A DNA stretch of 37,692 nucleotides from an uncultured Pirellulaceae bacterium (lineage in GTDB: Bacteria > Planctomycetota > Planctomycetia > Pirellulales > Pirellulaceae): positions 1 through 37,692 of the forward strand of contig CALJOA010000112.1 of the NCBI GenBank assembly GCA_937981585.1, given 5' to 3'. Under the pieces are notes generated by a model that worked only from the letters and a program-made list of their open reading frames with translations, made no database searches and had not been told where the DNA came from. Position 1 is the stretch's first letter. Each line of letters starts with the position of its first letter. Shown here piece by piece: positions 27,493 through 35,712 of the stretch. Made by a program: the position numbers and the translations under genes.

Positions 27493-30065
27493 CCAGATAC
27501 GCTGGGGGACTCTACAGCAACACCAACGACATGATCGAAGAAGTTGCCAAGCAATACGGTTCACCCAAGCCACTTGGTAAAATCGACGATCAGTCACGAA
27601 AGCGAATTGAACAGGCCCGGTCAAATTTCAAACCTGTCGAAGTTCGGTTTGATGCTGACGGATCAACTTTCCTTGTTGGCCCTGACGACAAGTTCGCTTT
27701 CTCCAGCACTAGCGATATGTACTTGACCGAGCAGTTGATTTGCGATGGCCAGCACATTGTTCAGATCTATGATGAAATTGGACTCGCCGCTCGCCGAGAC
27801 GCGACGCCATCTCGCTTGGAGGAGTTGCGACAGCTGGCCCCTCATATGATCCCTGATGTTGATTCAATGATCGGGCACTTCGATGTTGAGCTGGTCCAAA
27901 CCAACGATCAGTCGACAACCATCAAACTCACAGTCGCCGAGCCTGAAGAGATGGCGTCGGAAGAATCCGAATCCGATTCCGATGACAAGGAAAACTCGGA
28001 AACCGAAAAAGACGAACGAGACCAAGAGCAGGAGGTCGAGGAGAACTCGGTTTGTGTGATCGTCAAGTTTGACAATCAGGGCCGCATTCTCAATCGCCAA
28101 TTGCTCTTCAATGGCGACGAGCTGTACTCGCTTGACTTCAGCTACGATGACGACAAGGTCACATCAAAGTGGAAAATCCAGGTCGAGCCTGAAGCTGACG
28201 CCGAATCAGACAAAGAAGCCGAAGCGAATCAAACGGAAGTCGCTTCATTCGAAACCGGTGAGAGCTCGTATCATTGCAAAGAGCTCGGCGCCGCTGAATC
28301 AGCATTTGAAATCGACTTGGACGAACAAGTCGTAATCGACATGCCTTTGATGAAACCAGAGTTTTACAAACAACTGATCGACAAGATTGAGCAAGCTGCC
28401 CAAAAAGACGACCAGGAGGAAGCTAAAGAAGGCCAGCAGCAACCGGCAGAACTGGACCTCAGCAAGCTTAACCGCGAAACGGCGGAGGAACTGGTCCGAC
28501 TTTATCATCACTTTTCGGTCTCGCACCTACAGAATTTTTCTCACGATCAATGGAGAGGGCCGCAACATGTCTCCACAACGACTCCGAAACTCCAAAAACT
28601 GAAGAAGCACGCTGGTCAAAAGTACAAGAAAGGCGAAATGACGATTTTCGGGACAACTCGCCATCACAGCCTTTACCAAGTTCTTGGCCAGGACGAAGCG
28701 AAGAACTTCGAGTCGAGCCCTTTGTTCCAGTTCATCAACGCAAAAAATCGTTATGCAGAACGTAAATCTTCCGCCGAAGGCGAAGTAGCCGACGGCCTGA
28801 TTCAACATATCTCTCTCTACGACTGGATTTGTCAGAATCCTTCCAGCGAGAACGTGCAGTCATTCCGCGATCGGTTCAAAGAATCGCCGCTCACATTGGC
28901 CTTACTTTTCAACTTGCACGGCCAAACGTTTCAGGTCGACGAAGTACTCAAGCTCAATGAAGATCCCAAATGGGAAGGAATGGCGCTGCTGGCCGCGACC
29001 AATCTCCACCACTCCGAAAAAATCAACGAGAAGATCTCGGCGGCGTTTTGGAAGTGGCAGGAGAAACTGGCTAAAGACGATCTGCATCCGATCCTTGTAG
29101 ATTCGCTGCTGCAACGGATCCAGCCCGTTGATAATCAACGACTTTCCAAATATCTCTCAACCCGATTCGACCTGGTCGAGAAACTCGAATCGTTGCCGGC
29201 GATGGTTAGCTTCACCGAGCGAGTTAGTGTGTTAGGCGAGAAGGAATTGGCCGACAGAGGTTACGCGTTGATGCGAAAGCAACTCAAGATCGACTCCGAG
29301 CAGCCTCCGCTGCTGCATCGTTTCGCGTACGCCCAAGCCTTATGGGCCGGCGTCCGTGACAAACAAGCTCTCGAGCAATACGAGTTGATTCTGGCAGAGC
29401 TTGAGAAGAAGCAGATCCAACCTTCGCCCGGTTTCTTCGCTGCGATGGCGCGGCTGTGTCAATGCGTTGGCGACCTGCCCCGTACGGTCGAACTTGAAGA
29501 AAAAGCGCTTAGACTGGAGCAACCGTATCTTCCAAATGCGATCAATCTCCAGACGTTCCGACAACGATACCATTGGTTGTGGAGCCGATATGACGCAGCG
29601 CTAACCCAGATCGAATCCAACGATCCCGAGCGTTCAAAGAAGATTGATGGTCTGCTCGATCGTGCTTCTAAAACCTGGCGTCGTTGGAATGAAGTCGATC
29701 GGGACAACGTTGGATTACCCGTACAAATGGCAACGTTGCTCAGGAAAGCCGGACGAGATGATCTGGCTTGGGAATACCTTTCGACTTCAATCGACAAACG
29801 GCCCCGCGACGCGACCACCTATTTCAGTTTGGGCAGTTGGTATCAACAGCACGGCGATATGGAAACCGCCAGCAAATGGTACAAACAGGCGCCTCAGTGG
29901 GACACTGCCAATCCGCAGTGGATCATGACCTACGCGACTTCATTGAAGGAGCTTGGAAAGAAAAACGAAGCCAGGATCGAACTGAAGAAGATCATTGATG
30001 GAAAATGGGCGCCAGGTCTTCAAGGTTATGTGAATCAAGCGAAGAAGCAGCTGGATGAGCTGTAG
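27489..30065 (+). CDS. TPR protein, probably the detached C-terminal half of the VIT/VWA gene
   Basis: The frame formally opens at a TTG (27489) that overlaps the previous stop. Coding-quality sequence in this frame extends back to about 27399, so this start is probably artificial. The 858-aa product begins with TRYAGGLYSNTNDMIEEVA. A beta-rich region of the outer-membrane lipoprotein-sorting type follows (about 35-290, with FLVGPDDKFAFSSTSDMYLT), interrupted by an acidic Glu/Asp/Ser stretch (about 155-185). The last 400 residues are helical with TPR-like units (about 600-850, such as DATTYFSLGSWYQQHGDMET). Joined to the upstream gene it would make a protein of roughly 2390 aa. There is no signal peptide of its own, which also argues for a single original protein. 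Confidence 0.8.
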   Translation: MTRYAGGLYSNTNDMIEEVAKQYGSPKPLGKIDDQSRKRIEQARSNFKPVEVRFDADGSTFLVGPDDKFAFSSTSDMYLTEQLICDGQHIVQIYDEIGLAARRDATPSRLEELRQLAPHMIPDVDSMIGHFDVELVQTNDQSTTIKLTVAEPEEMASEESESDSDDKENSETEKDERDQEQEVEENSVCVIVKFDNQGRILNRQLLFNGDELYSLDFSYDDDKVTSKWKIQVEPEADAESDKEAEANQTEVASFETGESSYHCKELGAAESAFEIDLDEQVVIDMPLMKPEFYKQLIDKIEQAAQKDDQEEAKEGQQQPAELDLSKLNRETAEELVRLYHHFSVSHLQNFSHDQWRGPQHVSTTTPKLQKLKKHAGQKYKKGEMTIFGTTRHHSLYQVLGQDEAKNFESSPLFQFINAKNRYAERKSSAEGEVADGLIQHISLYDWICQNPSSENVQSFRDRFKESPLTLALLFNLHGQTFQVDEVLKLNEDPKWEGMALLAATNLHHSEKINEKISAAFWKWQEKLAKDDLHPILVDSLLQRIQPVDNQRLSKYLSTRFDLVEKLESLPAMVSFTERVSVLGEKELADRGYALMRKQLKIDSEQPPLLHRFAYAQALWAGVRDKQALEQYELILAELEKKQIQPSPGFFAAMARLCQCVGDLPRTVELEEKALRLEQPYLPNAINLQTFRQRYHWLWSRYDAALTQIESNDPERSKKIDGLLDRASKTWRRWNEVDRDNVGLPVQMATLLRKAGRDDLAWEYLSTSIDKRPRDATTYFSLGSWYQQHGDMETASKWYKQAPQWDTANPQWIMTYATSLKELGKKNEARIELKKIIDGKWAPGLQGYVNQAKKQLDEL

Positions 30066-30100
30066 CCCCGGAGGGCTTGTGAGTTGTGCGCCGTTTTGGC

Positions 30101-30292
30101 GTTAGTTGGACAGCGCCAGTTTCGCCATTTGGCTCTGCTTTTTTCAGAAACTTTGAGCCGTTTGGGCGCTAGCCCAATGGCCCTTACTTTGTAGCGGTGG
30201 AGCGCAAGCTCCCCGGTTTTATTCAAGCGGAACTCTGAGAAACCGGAGGGCTCGCGCCCAAACGCCTCAGTAAAGTGGCGCTGTCCAATTAG
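30101..30292. repeat. Nested imperfect inverted-repeat element
   Basis: The outer arms contain TTGGACAGCGCCA (30106-30118) and its exact complement TGGCGCTGTCCAA (30276-30288), extended with mismatches to about 20 bp. Inside, TGAGCCGTTTGGGCGCTAGCC (about 30153) pairs with GGCTCGCGCCCAAACGCCTCA (30249-30269) with 2 mismatches. The core has GGAGC-GCAA-GCTCC. The whole could fold into one branched hairpin of about 190 nt. It resembles a small non-autonomous repeat rather than a terminator. No transposase or target duplication is seen. Confidence 0.75.
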
Positions 30293-30324
30293 GCCGTGTT
30301 TGATCAATGTCAAAACGTAAATTC

Positions 30325-30397
30325 TTGGGCGGGCGAAGCTCCTGCTGAGCCGGTGTCATCTGGTGCTTCAGGCTCAGCAAGAGCTTCGCCCTCCCGA
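30325..30397. repeat. Long palindrome with 21-bp arms
   Basis: GGGCGAAGCTCCTGCTGAGC(C) at 30331-30351 pairs with the segment 30371-30391 with a single mismatch; weaker pairing extends outward to 30325 and 30397. The loop is 19 nt. It stands between the TPR gene and the DUF3467 gene and could act as a transcription barrier or be a copy of a dispersed REP-like repeat. It differs in sequence from the other palindromes in the window. Confidence 0.85.
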
Positions 30398-30522
30398 GGA
30401 AGAAATCTATTAAACTCGGCCTAGCCAGCAGTCACGGTTTGAAATCTGCGAACGTTTAAATAAAACATGAACAATTAAACCGGAATTCCCCCCCAATCAA
30501 ATGGAAAACTCCCAAGTCAATC

Positions 30523-30551
30523 TTGACGCACTCTCGCCAATCCGACATTCT
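30523..30551 (+). promoter_or_regulatory. Possible promoter for the DUF3467 gene
   Basis: TTGACG is followed after 17 nt by CATTCT, about 48 nt before the ATG. The -35 is good (5/6) but the -10 matches only 3/6, so the call is weak. Confidence 0.25.
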
Positions 30552-30598
30552 AAAAACCTAGCGCTAACTAATCTAATCCCGAGACCTCGAGGAAGATC

Positions 30599-30913
30599 AT
30601 GGCTGAAAACGAAAACAAGAACCAACCGCGTCCGATTCCTGTCGACGACTCAGACACGGTCAGCAGCTACGCAAACTTTTGCCGTGTCACAGGGTCTCCC
30701 GAAGAGCTGATCGTTGACTTTGGCATGAACGCTCAACCGATGGGAAGCAACGATCGCCCAGTTGAAATCTCTCAGCGAATCGTACTGAATTTCTACACCG
30801 CCAAGCGCTTGCTCCACGCATTGCACGTTTCAGTGCAACGACATGAAGAGGTGTTTGGCAACATTGAAACCGACATTCAAAAACGCGTCATCAGCAAAGA
30901 AGCACAGGCGTAG
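30599..30913 (+). CDS. DUF3467 family protein
   Basis: This 104-aa soluble protein carries the DUF3467 pattern: Y-A-N-F-C-R-V-T-G-S-P-E-E-L-I-V-D-F-G followed by R-I-V-L-N-F-Y-T-A-K-R-L and an amphipathic C-terminal helix. The ATG follows AGGAAG by 5-6 nt. The family is small and widely spread in bacteria, with no established function. It is a one-gene unit, isolated by the palindromic region upstream and closed by a strong intrinsic terminator about 80 nt downstream. Confidence 0.92.
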   Translation: MAENENKNQPRPIPVDDSDTVSSYANFCRVTGSPEELIVDFGMNAQPMGSNDRPVEISQRIVLNFYTAKRLLHALHVSVQRHEEVFGNIETDIQKRVISKEAQA

Positions 30914-30992
30914 TATACGTCAAAAAGAGAAGCCAATGCAGCCGCGGCGCACGCGGGCGATTGACTTCTTGATCAGAGCACATCGACAACCC

Positions 30993-31024
30993 AAAAGCCA
31001 ACCGGGAACCGGTTGGCTTTTTTT
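30993..31024 (+). terminator. Rho-independent terminator after the DUF3467 gene
   Basis: AAGCCAACCGG-GAA-CCGGTTGGCTT forms a near-perfect GC-rich stem with a 3-nt loop, followed by a run of T. It is the clearest intrinsic terminator in the window and separates the DUF3467 gene from pgk. Confidence 0.93.
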
Positions 31025-31172
31025 AATTGACGTTTGACTCAGCGACTGATCAGTTCGGCCCGGCGATTACGCCTCGCCTTACCAGCGGATCTTCCCAACC
31101 ATTTGCTCCCTTAACCTTGGCACTCGGGAAGATACTCCGACAGAACGCCATCCAACGAGATTGGCCCTTTTT

Positions 31173-31213
31173 ACTCTCTTTATTGAGAGTTAAATTGTGA
31201 CAATCACCATAAT
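31173..31213 (+). promoter_or_regulatory. Possible pgk promoter with overlapping palindrome
   Basis: TTGAGA (31183-31188) and CATAAT (31208-31213, 5/6 to the -10 consensus) are separated by 19 nt, slightly long, and lie 29 nt before the pgk ATG. The palindrome ACTCTC-N6-GAGAGT (31173-31190) overlaps the -35, which could make it an operator. Both are sequence impressions only. Confidence 0.35.
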
Positions 31214-31242
31214 CAATTTTTAAACGAAACCTTGGATCAATC

Positions 31243-32427
31243 ATGGCCAAACTTACAATCAATGATGTCGACGTCGCCGGTAAGAAAGTCTTTATGCGAG
31301 TCGACTTTAATGTGCCACTTGATGACGATTTGAAGATCACCGACGAGCGCCGCATCGAGATGGCTTTACCGTCGATCAAATCGGTTATCGAGCGCGGTGG
31401 CCGATTGATTCTTGCCAGTCACCTCGGGCGCCCCAAAGGCGAACCGAATCCGAAGTTCAGTCTCGCGCCTGCCGCCGAGGCACTGTCCAGGCATGTCGGC
31501 CAAGCGGTCAAGCTTGCATCGGACACTGTTGGCCCTAATGCAACTGAATTAGTAGAGAATCTCAAGGACGGTGAGATCGTCTTGCTTGAAAACCTTCGTT
31601 TCGACGCGCGTGAAAAATCAGGCGACGAAGCCTTCGCGGCTCAGTTGGCCGAGTTCGCCGACGTCTACTGCAATAACGCGTTTGGAACTTGTCATCGCGA
31701 GCACGCGTCAATGTACGGTGTGCCTGCCGCGATGGGTGGAAAACCAAAAACAGTTGGTTCGCTGGTGGAAAAAGAGATCAAGTACCTCAGCGGTGTGATC
31801 TCCACACCTGATCGTCCGTTCGTGGCAATTCTCGGCGGCGCCAAAGTATCGGACAAAATCAAAGTCATCGAGAACCTAATCGGAATCTGCGATCACATCC
31901 TGATCGGCGGCGCGATGGCCTATACGTTTTCACTCGCTCAGGGTGGAAAAGTCGGCAAGAGCCTAGTCGAGCCCGACAAAGTCGATCTTGCCAAAGAACT
32001 GATCGCCAAAGCCGGTGACAAACTGGTGCTTCCTGTCGATACTCATTGCGGAGACGATTTTAACAAAGATTGCAACAAGCAAGTCGTCGCCGCCGGTGAG
32101 ATCGCCGACGAGTTTGAAGGCTTGGACATCGGCCCCAAAACCGCTGCTCAATTTGCAGACATCATCAAGTCTGCGAAAACCGTTGTCTGGAACGGACCAA
32201 TGGGTGTCTTCGAAATGCCTCCGTTCGACGAAGGTACAAAGATTGTCGCTCAGGCAATTGCAGATTCCGAAGCCATCAGCATCATCGGCGGAGGCGACAG
32301 CGCTGCGGCGATCGCTCAGCTTGGATTCGAAGACTCGGTCACCCACGTCAGCACCGGTGGCGGTGCAAGCTTGGCGATGCTCGAAGGCAAGTCGTTCGCG
32401 GCAGTTGACGTGCTGGATGAGAAGTAA
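31243..32427 (+). CDS. pgk: Phosphoglycerate kinase
   Basis: PGK interconverts 1,3-bisphosphoglycerate + ADP and 3-phosphoglycerate + ATP in glycolysis and gluconeogenesis. At 394 aa the protein has normal family length. Signature segments are all present: R-V-D-F-N-V-P-L near residue 20, SHLGRPKGE near 58-66, [13 protein letters not shown] near 150, GGAKVSDKI near 200, [10 protein letters not shown] near 320 and [14 protein letters not shown] near the C terminus. It stands alone, with no GAPDH or triosephosphate isomerase gene beside it. The ribosome site is weak (TTGGA). Confidence 0.98.
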   Translation: MAKLTINDVDVAGKKVFMRVDFNVPLDDDLKITDERRIEMALPSIKSVIERGGRLILASHLGRPKGEPNPKFSLAPAAEALSRHVGQAVKLASDTVGPNATELVENLKDGEIVLLENLRFDAREKSGDEAFAAQLAEFADVYCNNAFGTCHREHASMYGVPAAMGGKPKTVGSLVEKEIKYLSGVISTPDRPFVAILGGAKVSDKIKVIENLIGICDHILIGGAMAYTFSLAQGGKVGKSLVEPDKVDLAKELIAKAGDKLVLPVDTHCGDDFNKDCNKQVVAAGEIADEFEGLDIGPKTAAQFADIIKSAKTVVWNGPMGVFEMPPFDEGTKIVAQAIADSEAISIIGGGDSAAAIAQLGFEDSVTHVSTGGGASLAMLEGKSFAAVDVLDEK

Positions 32428-32677
32428 TCGGCGCAAACCAGCCTGGTTAACTTTAGGGCGGCGATTGCGGATTCAAGCAGTTTCAAGGGGTTTAGCGAGG
32501 AACAAACCGAAGCCACATTTCATCGAGGCTTTAAGGCTCTATAGCGCTACACTGTCTTTAACCGGCGGCAGCGTTTCTTTGAACTCTTGATCGCCGCACT
32601 ACGCACCGGCGGGGCATCGATTAGAATACGCGATTCTGCAACGAACCTATTTTTGATTTACCCGTCATTCTCCCGTC

Positions 32678-33517
32678 ATGCTCAACAATGCGCCACTCAA
32701 GACACTAAAATACGATGGACTGACCGTCGAAGGCTACTCTCGCGCGGCAGTGCAGTCTTATTGGCGAATCCCCGAGCTGAAACTTGGTTTCGATCTTGGC
32801 GCGCATCCTTGGGACTTCATGGGAGTGCCCACCTGGTTCATTACTCACTGCCACCTCGACCATATCGCCGCGCTTCCTCTATACGTTGCCCGTCGGCGAT
32901 TGATGAAGATGGCGCCGCCAAAAATCTATCTGCCAGCCTATGCGGTGGACGCAGTTCGAAGGATGCTGGACTCATTTCAAAGACTTGATCGAGGCCGCAT
33001 GAATTGTGATCTCATCGGAGTGGAGTCCGGTCAGGAAATTGAACTTTCGAGAGAACTGATCGTCAACGTCCTCAAGACCAAGCATACCGTCCCGAGCGTT
33101 GGCTACGCGATCTCCGAACGACGAAAGAAACTCAAGCCCGAGTTCCTCGAGCTCTCTGGAGAGCAAATTCGAGACCTGCGCGAAAGCGGAACTGAAATCA
33201 CTCACGAAATCCGTTTGCCCCTGATCGGATTCACCGGTGATACGTCAGCCGAGGGTCTTGATGACAACCCGCTGTTCTACCAGACGAAAATTCTGATCAC
33301 TGAAATGACTTTTATTGCCGACGACCATCGCAAGGAGCTGATCCGCAAGAACGGTCATATGCACCTTGACGATTTCGTTGAGCGACAACACAAATTCAAG
33401 AACGAGGTCGTGATCGCCGGTCACTTCAGCACGAGATACAATATGCATCAGGCAAAGAAAATCGTCACCAAGCGATTGCCCGATATGCTTGATGGGCGCT
33501 TGAAGCTGTGGGTTTGA
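32678..33517 (+). CDS. MBL-fold hydrolase, RNase Z-like
   Basis: The 279-aa protein has the metallo-beta-lactamase metal motif H-C-H-L-D-H (residues about 53-58), further metal ligands in T-K-H-T-V-P-S, F-T-G-D-T-S and A-G-H-F-S-T-R-Y, and a final strand typical of the family. The overall shape and the short N-terminal part resemble RNase Z-like or ElaC-related proteins, but substrate cannot be told: tRNA 3' processing is one option. Consistent with that option, the tRNA-Leu in this window has no encoded CCA. It is followed 7 nt later by hemW, so the two are probably one operon. Confidence 0.9.
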   Translation: MLNNAPLKTLKYDGLTVEGYSRAAVQSYWRIPELKLGFDLGAHPWDFMGVPTWFITHCHLDHIAALPLYVARRRLMKMAPPKIYLPAYAVDAVRRMLDSFQRLDRGRMNCDLIGVESGQEIELSRELIVNVLKTKHTVPSVGYAISERRKKLKPEFLELSGEQIRDLRESGTEITHEIRLPLIGFTGDTSAEGLDDNPLFYQTKILITEMTFIADDHRKELIRKNGHMHLDDFVERQHKFKNEVVIAGHFSTRYNMHQAKKIVTKRLPDMLDGRLKLWV

Positions 33518-33524
33518 TGAGTTT

Positions 33525-34748
33525 ATGAATTCTGGAAAACCATCAGCAGACGATCAGCCGAGCGCGCCAGTGGCGGAGCAAGTTCATCCACGCGGTTGTG
33601 CAACGTTTCGACCTCGAGTTACTTCGCCACGGTCGCTTTACATTCACATCCCGTTCTGCCGACACCGCTGCGGCTATTGCAACTTTACCCTCGTTGCTGG
33701 CCGGGACCATCTGATTGAGCGCTTTCTTGATGCGCTTCAAACGGAACTCTCGTGGCTGAGCGACAGTTTCGAATTGGACACCCTTTTTCTGGGTGGAGGA
33801 ACACCAAGCCATCTTTCTCCACGACAGTTGGATCGTGTGAGCGAGATAATCAGTTCCAGATTTACGCTTGCCGATGGCGCCGAGGTCACAGCCGAGTGCA
33901 ACCCAAACGATTTGAATCAAGCTTGTGGTGAAGCGCTGGCCAAACTGGGAGTCAATCGTGTCAGCCTCGGCGTCCAATCGCTGCAACCAGGCAAGCTCAA
34001 GACCCTCGAGCGCGACCATAATATTTACGACATCAAGAACGCGATCGACGTCGCACACTCGTTCTGTAACTCGGTTTCAATTGACTTAATCTTTGCCGCT
34101 CCCGGAGAGACGCTCGGACAATGGGAGTCCGACCTCGATCAAGCGATCGGACTGAACCCAGATCACATTTCGACTTACGAATTGACGTACGAAAAAGGAA
34201 CCCAATTCTGGAACCGGCTCAACCGTGGGCAACTATTCCAATCTGACGAAGACTTGCGTGCTCAGATGTACTGTAGCGCAATTGAGCGACTCGCCAACGC
34301 GGAAATGATGCAATACGATATTTCCAGTTTTGCCAAGCCTCAACATCGATGTCGACACAATGTCGTCTACTGGACGGGCGATCCCTATTTCGCGTTCGGA
34401 CCAGGAGCATCGAGATTCGTTGATTCGATCCGTCAGACAAACCATCAAAGCACGATGAGCTACCTGAAACTGGTTGAGCAGCAACAACCACCCGTCGCCG
34501 AATCGGAACAGCTTGACGCGATCAACTCAGCAAAGGAACGATTGGCAATCGGATTGCGAATGATCGATGGAGTCAATGCAGAACGATTCAAATTAGCCAC
34601 CGGAATTAGTGTTGCGGAAATCCTGGGCGATCTTGCCAGTCAATTGCAGGACAACGAAATGCTAATCCAAGCCGATGGTTGGTGGCGTCTGACCACCCAG
34701 GGAATTCTGATTTGCGATTGGATCAGTGGCGAAATTGTCAGTGGTTGA
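33525..34748 (+). CDS. hemW: HemW-like radical SAM protein
   Basis: After about 35 extra N-terminal residues comes the radical SAM motif I-H-I-P-F-C-R-H-R-C-G-Y-C (CxxxCxxC, about 46-53), which binds a 4Fe-4S cluster and S-adenosylmethionine. GGGTPSHL, E-C-N-P-N-D-L, G-V-N-R-V-S-L-G-V-Q-S and S-I-D-L-I-F-A-A-P-G-E follow, as in the HemN/HemW family, and F-G-P-G-A-S comes later. At 407 aa the size fits HemW (heme chaperone) better than the longer HemN oxidase. Its ATG is 7 nt after the MBL gene stop. A HemN-like activity is less likely but cannot be excluded from sequence alone. Confidence 0.92.
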   Translation: MNSGKPSADDQPSAPVAEQVHPRGCATFRPRVTSPRSLYIHIPFCRHRCGYCNFTLVAGRDHLIERFLDALQTELSWLSDSFELDTLFLGGGTPSHLSPRQLDRVSEIISSRFTLADGAEVTAECNPNDLNQACGEALAKLGVNRVSLGVQSLQPGKLKTLERDHNIYDIKNAIDVAHSFCNSVSIDLIFAAPGETLGQWESDLDQAIGLNPDHISTYELTYEKGTQFWNRLNRGQLFQSDEDLRAQMYCSAIERLANAEMMQYDISSFAKPQHRCRHNVVYWTGDPYFAFGPGASRFVDSIRQTNHQSTMSYLKLVEQQQPPVAESEQLDAINSAKERLAIGLRMIDGVNAERFKLATGISVAEILGDLASQLQDNEMLIQADGWWRLTTQGILICDWISGEIVSG

Positions 34749-34847
34749 AACGTATGCCGAGGGAAAACACAAGCACGAAGCGTAATCGCCTCGCGCTTGA
34801 ATGTGTCGCACAAGGTGGCGAGATACTCCGACAACTAAATCATCGTG

Positions 34848-35450
34848 TCAAAACGAGTCAGTGAACACGACTTCTTCCAGGGGCAACTGACCTGGCTTGT
34901 CCCAAGGTTCTTCAGTTTTTTTTCCGATCGCAATCATCGGTCCCATTACGTGATCATCGGGAAGCGAAATCAGGTCGGCGACTTTCTCAATCTCAAATCC
35001 GATCATTGGACATGAGTCTAAACCAAGTGCTTTGGCGGCAAGCATGATGTTTTGCATCGCCATTCCGATCGAACGCTGTGCTTCATCGCGTTGAAGCCAT
35101 TCCTTTCCCTCGTGAAACGGCCCCATCCAGTTGACCAAAAGTTCCCGCACCGCGTCGGGCGCGTTCTTCCAATATCGATTGGGTTCTTTCTTCCAAGCAT
35201 GAACATCGGCGGTCATGATGATCAAGAGCGAAGCATCAGTCATCTGGGCTTGGTCGTTACCTAGCTCTCGAATCTGCGTTCTCTTTTGAGGATCCTTTAC
35301 AACAACAAACCGCCAGTGCTGAATATTAAAACTCGTTGGGGCCTGAATTGCTGCTTCGAGGATTTTGGTTTCATCCTCAGTAGAAATTATGTGTCCTGGG
35401 TCAAAATGCTTTACCGACCGCCGGCCGTAAATCGCGTCAAATGTTTCCAT
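34848..35450 (-). CDS. Nitroreductase family protein
   Basis: I chose the ATG at 35450 (METFDAIYGRRSVKHFDP) because AAAAGGAATC puts AGGA 5-6 nt upstream; a longer frame to 35465 lacks this. The 200-aa protein has the family's N-terminal R-R-S-V-K-H-F, the F-N-I-Q-H-W-R-F-V-V-V-K-D segment that lines the FMN pocket, and a G-L-D-S-C-P-M-I-G-F-E segment. It is likely an FMN-dependent NAD(P)H oxidoreductase of quinones or nitro compounds. The substrate is unknown. It is a single gene, convergent with hemW. Confidence 0.93.
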   Translation of the reverse strand: METFDAIYGRRSVKHFDPGHIISTEDETKILEAAIQAPTSFNIQHWRFVVVKDPQKRTQIRELGNDQAQMTDASLLIIMTADVHAWKKEPNRYWKNAPDAVRELLVNWMGPFHEGKEWLQRDEAQRSIGMAMQNIMLAAKALGLDSCPMIGFEIEKVADLISLPDDHVMGPMIAIGKKTEEPWDKPGQLPLEEVVFTDSF

Positions 35451-35580
35451 GATTCCTTTTGCCAATCTAAAATACCCGTAAACCGTTTGTCTTGTTTGAT
35501 CAGTGGTGCATCACTTCGTTTTGTAGCGATGCATTGATGGCCAACCTAGCGTGACATACTCGTCCACTGAGCTGATGAAG

Positions 35581-35663
35581 TGCGGGTGAGAGGATTCGAA
35601 CCTCCACGTCCTAGGGACACATGAACCTGAATCATGCGCGTCTGCCAGTTCCGCCACACCCGC
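35581..35663 (-). tRNA. tRNA-Leu (anticodon CAG)
   Basis: On the minus strand, GCGGGTG and CACCCGC form the acceptor stem with discriminator A. The D arm carries GGCGGAACTGGCAGACGC. The anticodon stem CATGA/TCATG encloses the loop TTCAGGT (anticodon CAG). A long variable arm (TGTCCCTAGGACG) marks class II, and the T arm holds GGTTCGAATCC. CCA is not encoded, so it must be added enzymatically. Confidence 0.97.
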
Positions 35664-35712
35664 CGGTGTTCGTCATTTCAACTCTGCCATTTCTACCCTA
35701 CTATTTAGCTCT

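Larger units (their letters stand above)
30066..30598. other. Gene-free interval rich in palindromes
   Basis: 533 nt without a supported gene. It holds a short hairpin right after the TPR gene stop (AGCCC-CGGA-GGGCT), a nested palindromic element (30101-30292), a second large palindrome (30325-30397) and the upstream region of the DUF3467 gene. The open frame on the minus strand here just follows the palindrome and is not a gene. Confidence 0.75.

Noticed and set aside
30035-30313. 92-aa minus-strand open frame
   Set aside because: Lies wholly across the palindromic element and shares its sequence; no start signal or protein-like pattern.
32428-32677. Possible small gene between pgk and the MBL gene
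   Set aside because: No frame with start, ribosome site and protein-like composition; nothing recognisable in the 250 nt.
34749-34850. Readthrough of the nitroreductase TGA as a second Sec candidate
   Set aside because: The protein ends at the usual family length, the following frame looks random, and no hairpin follows the TGA.
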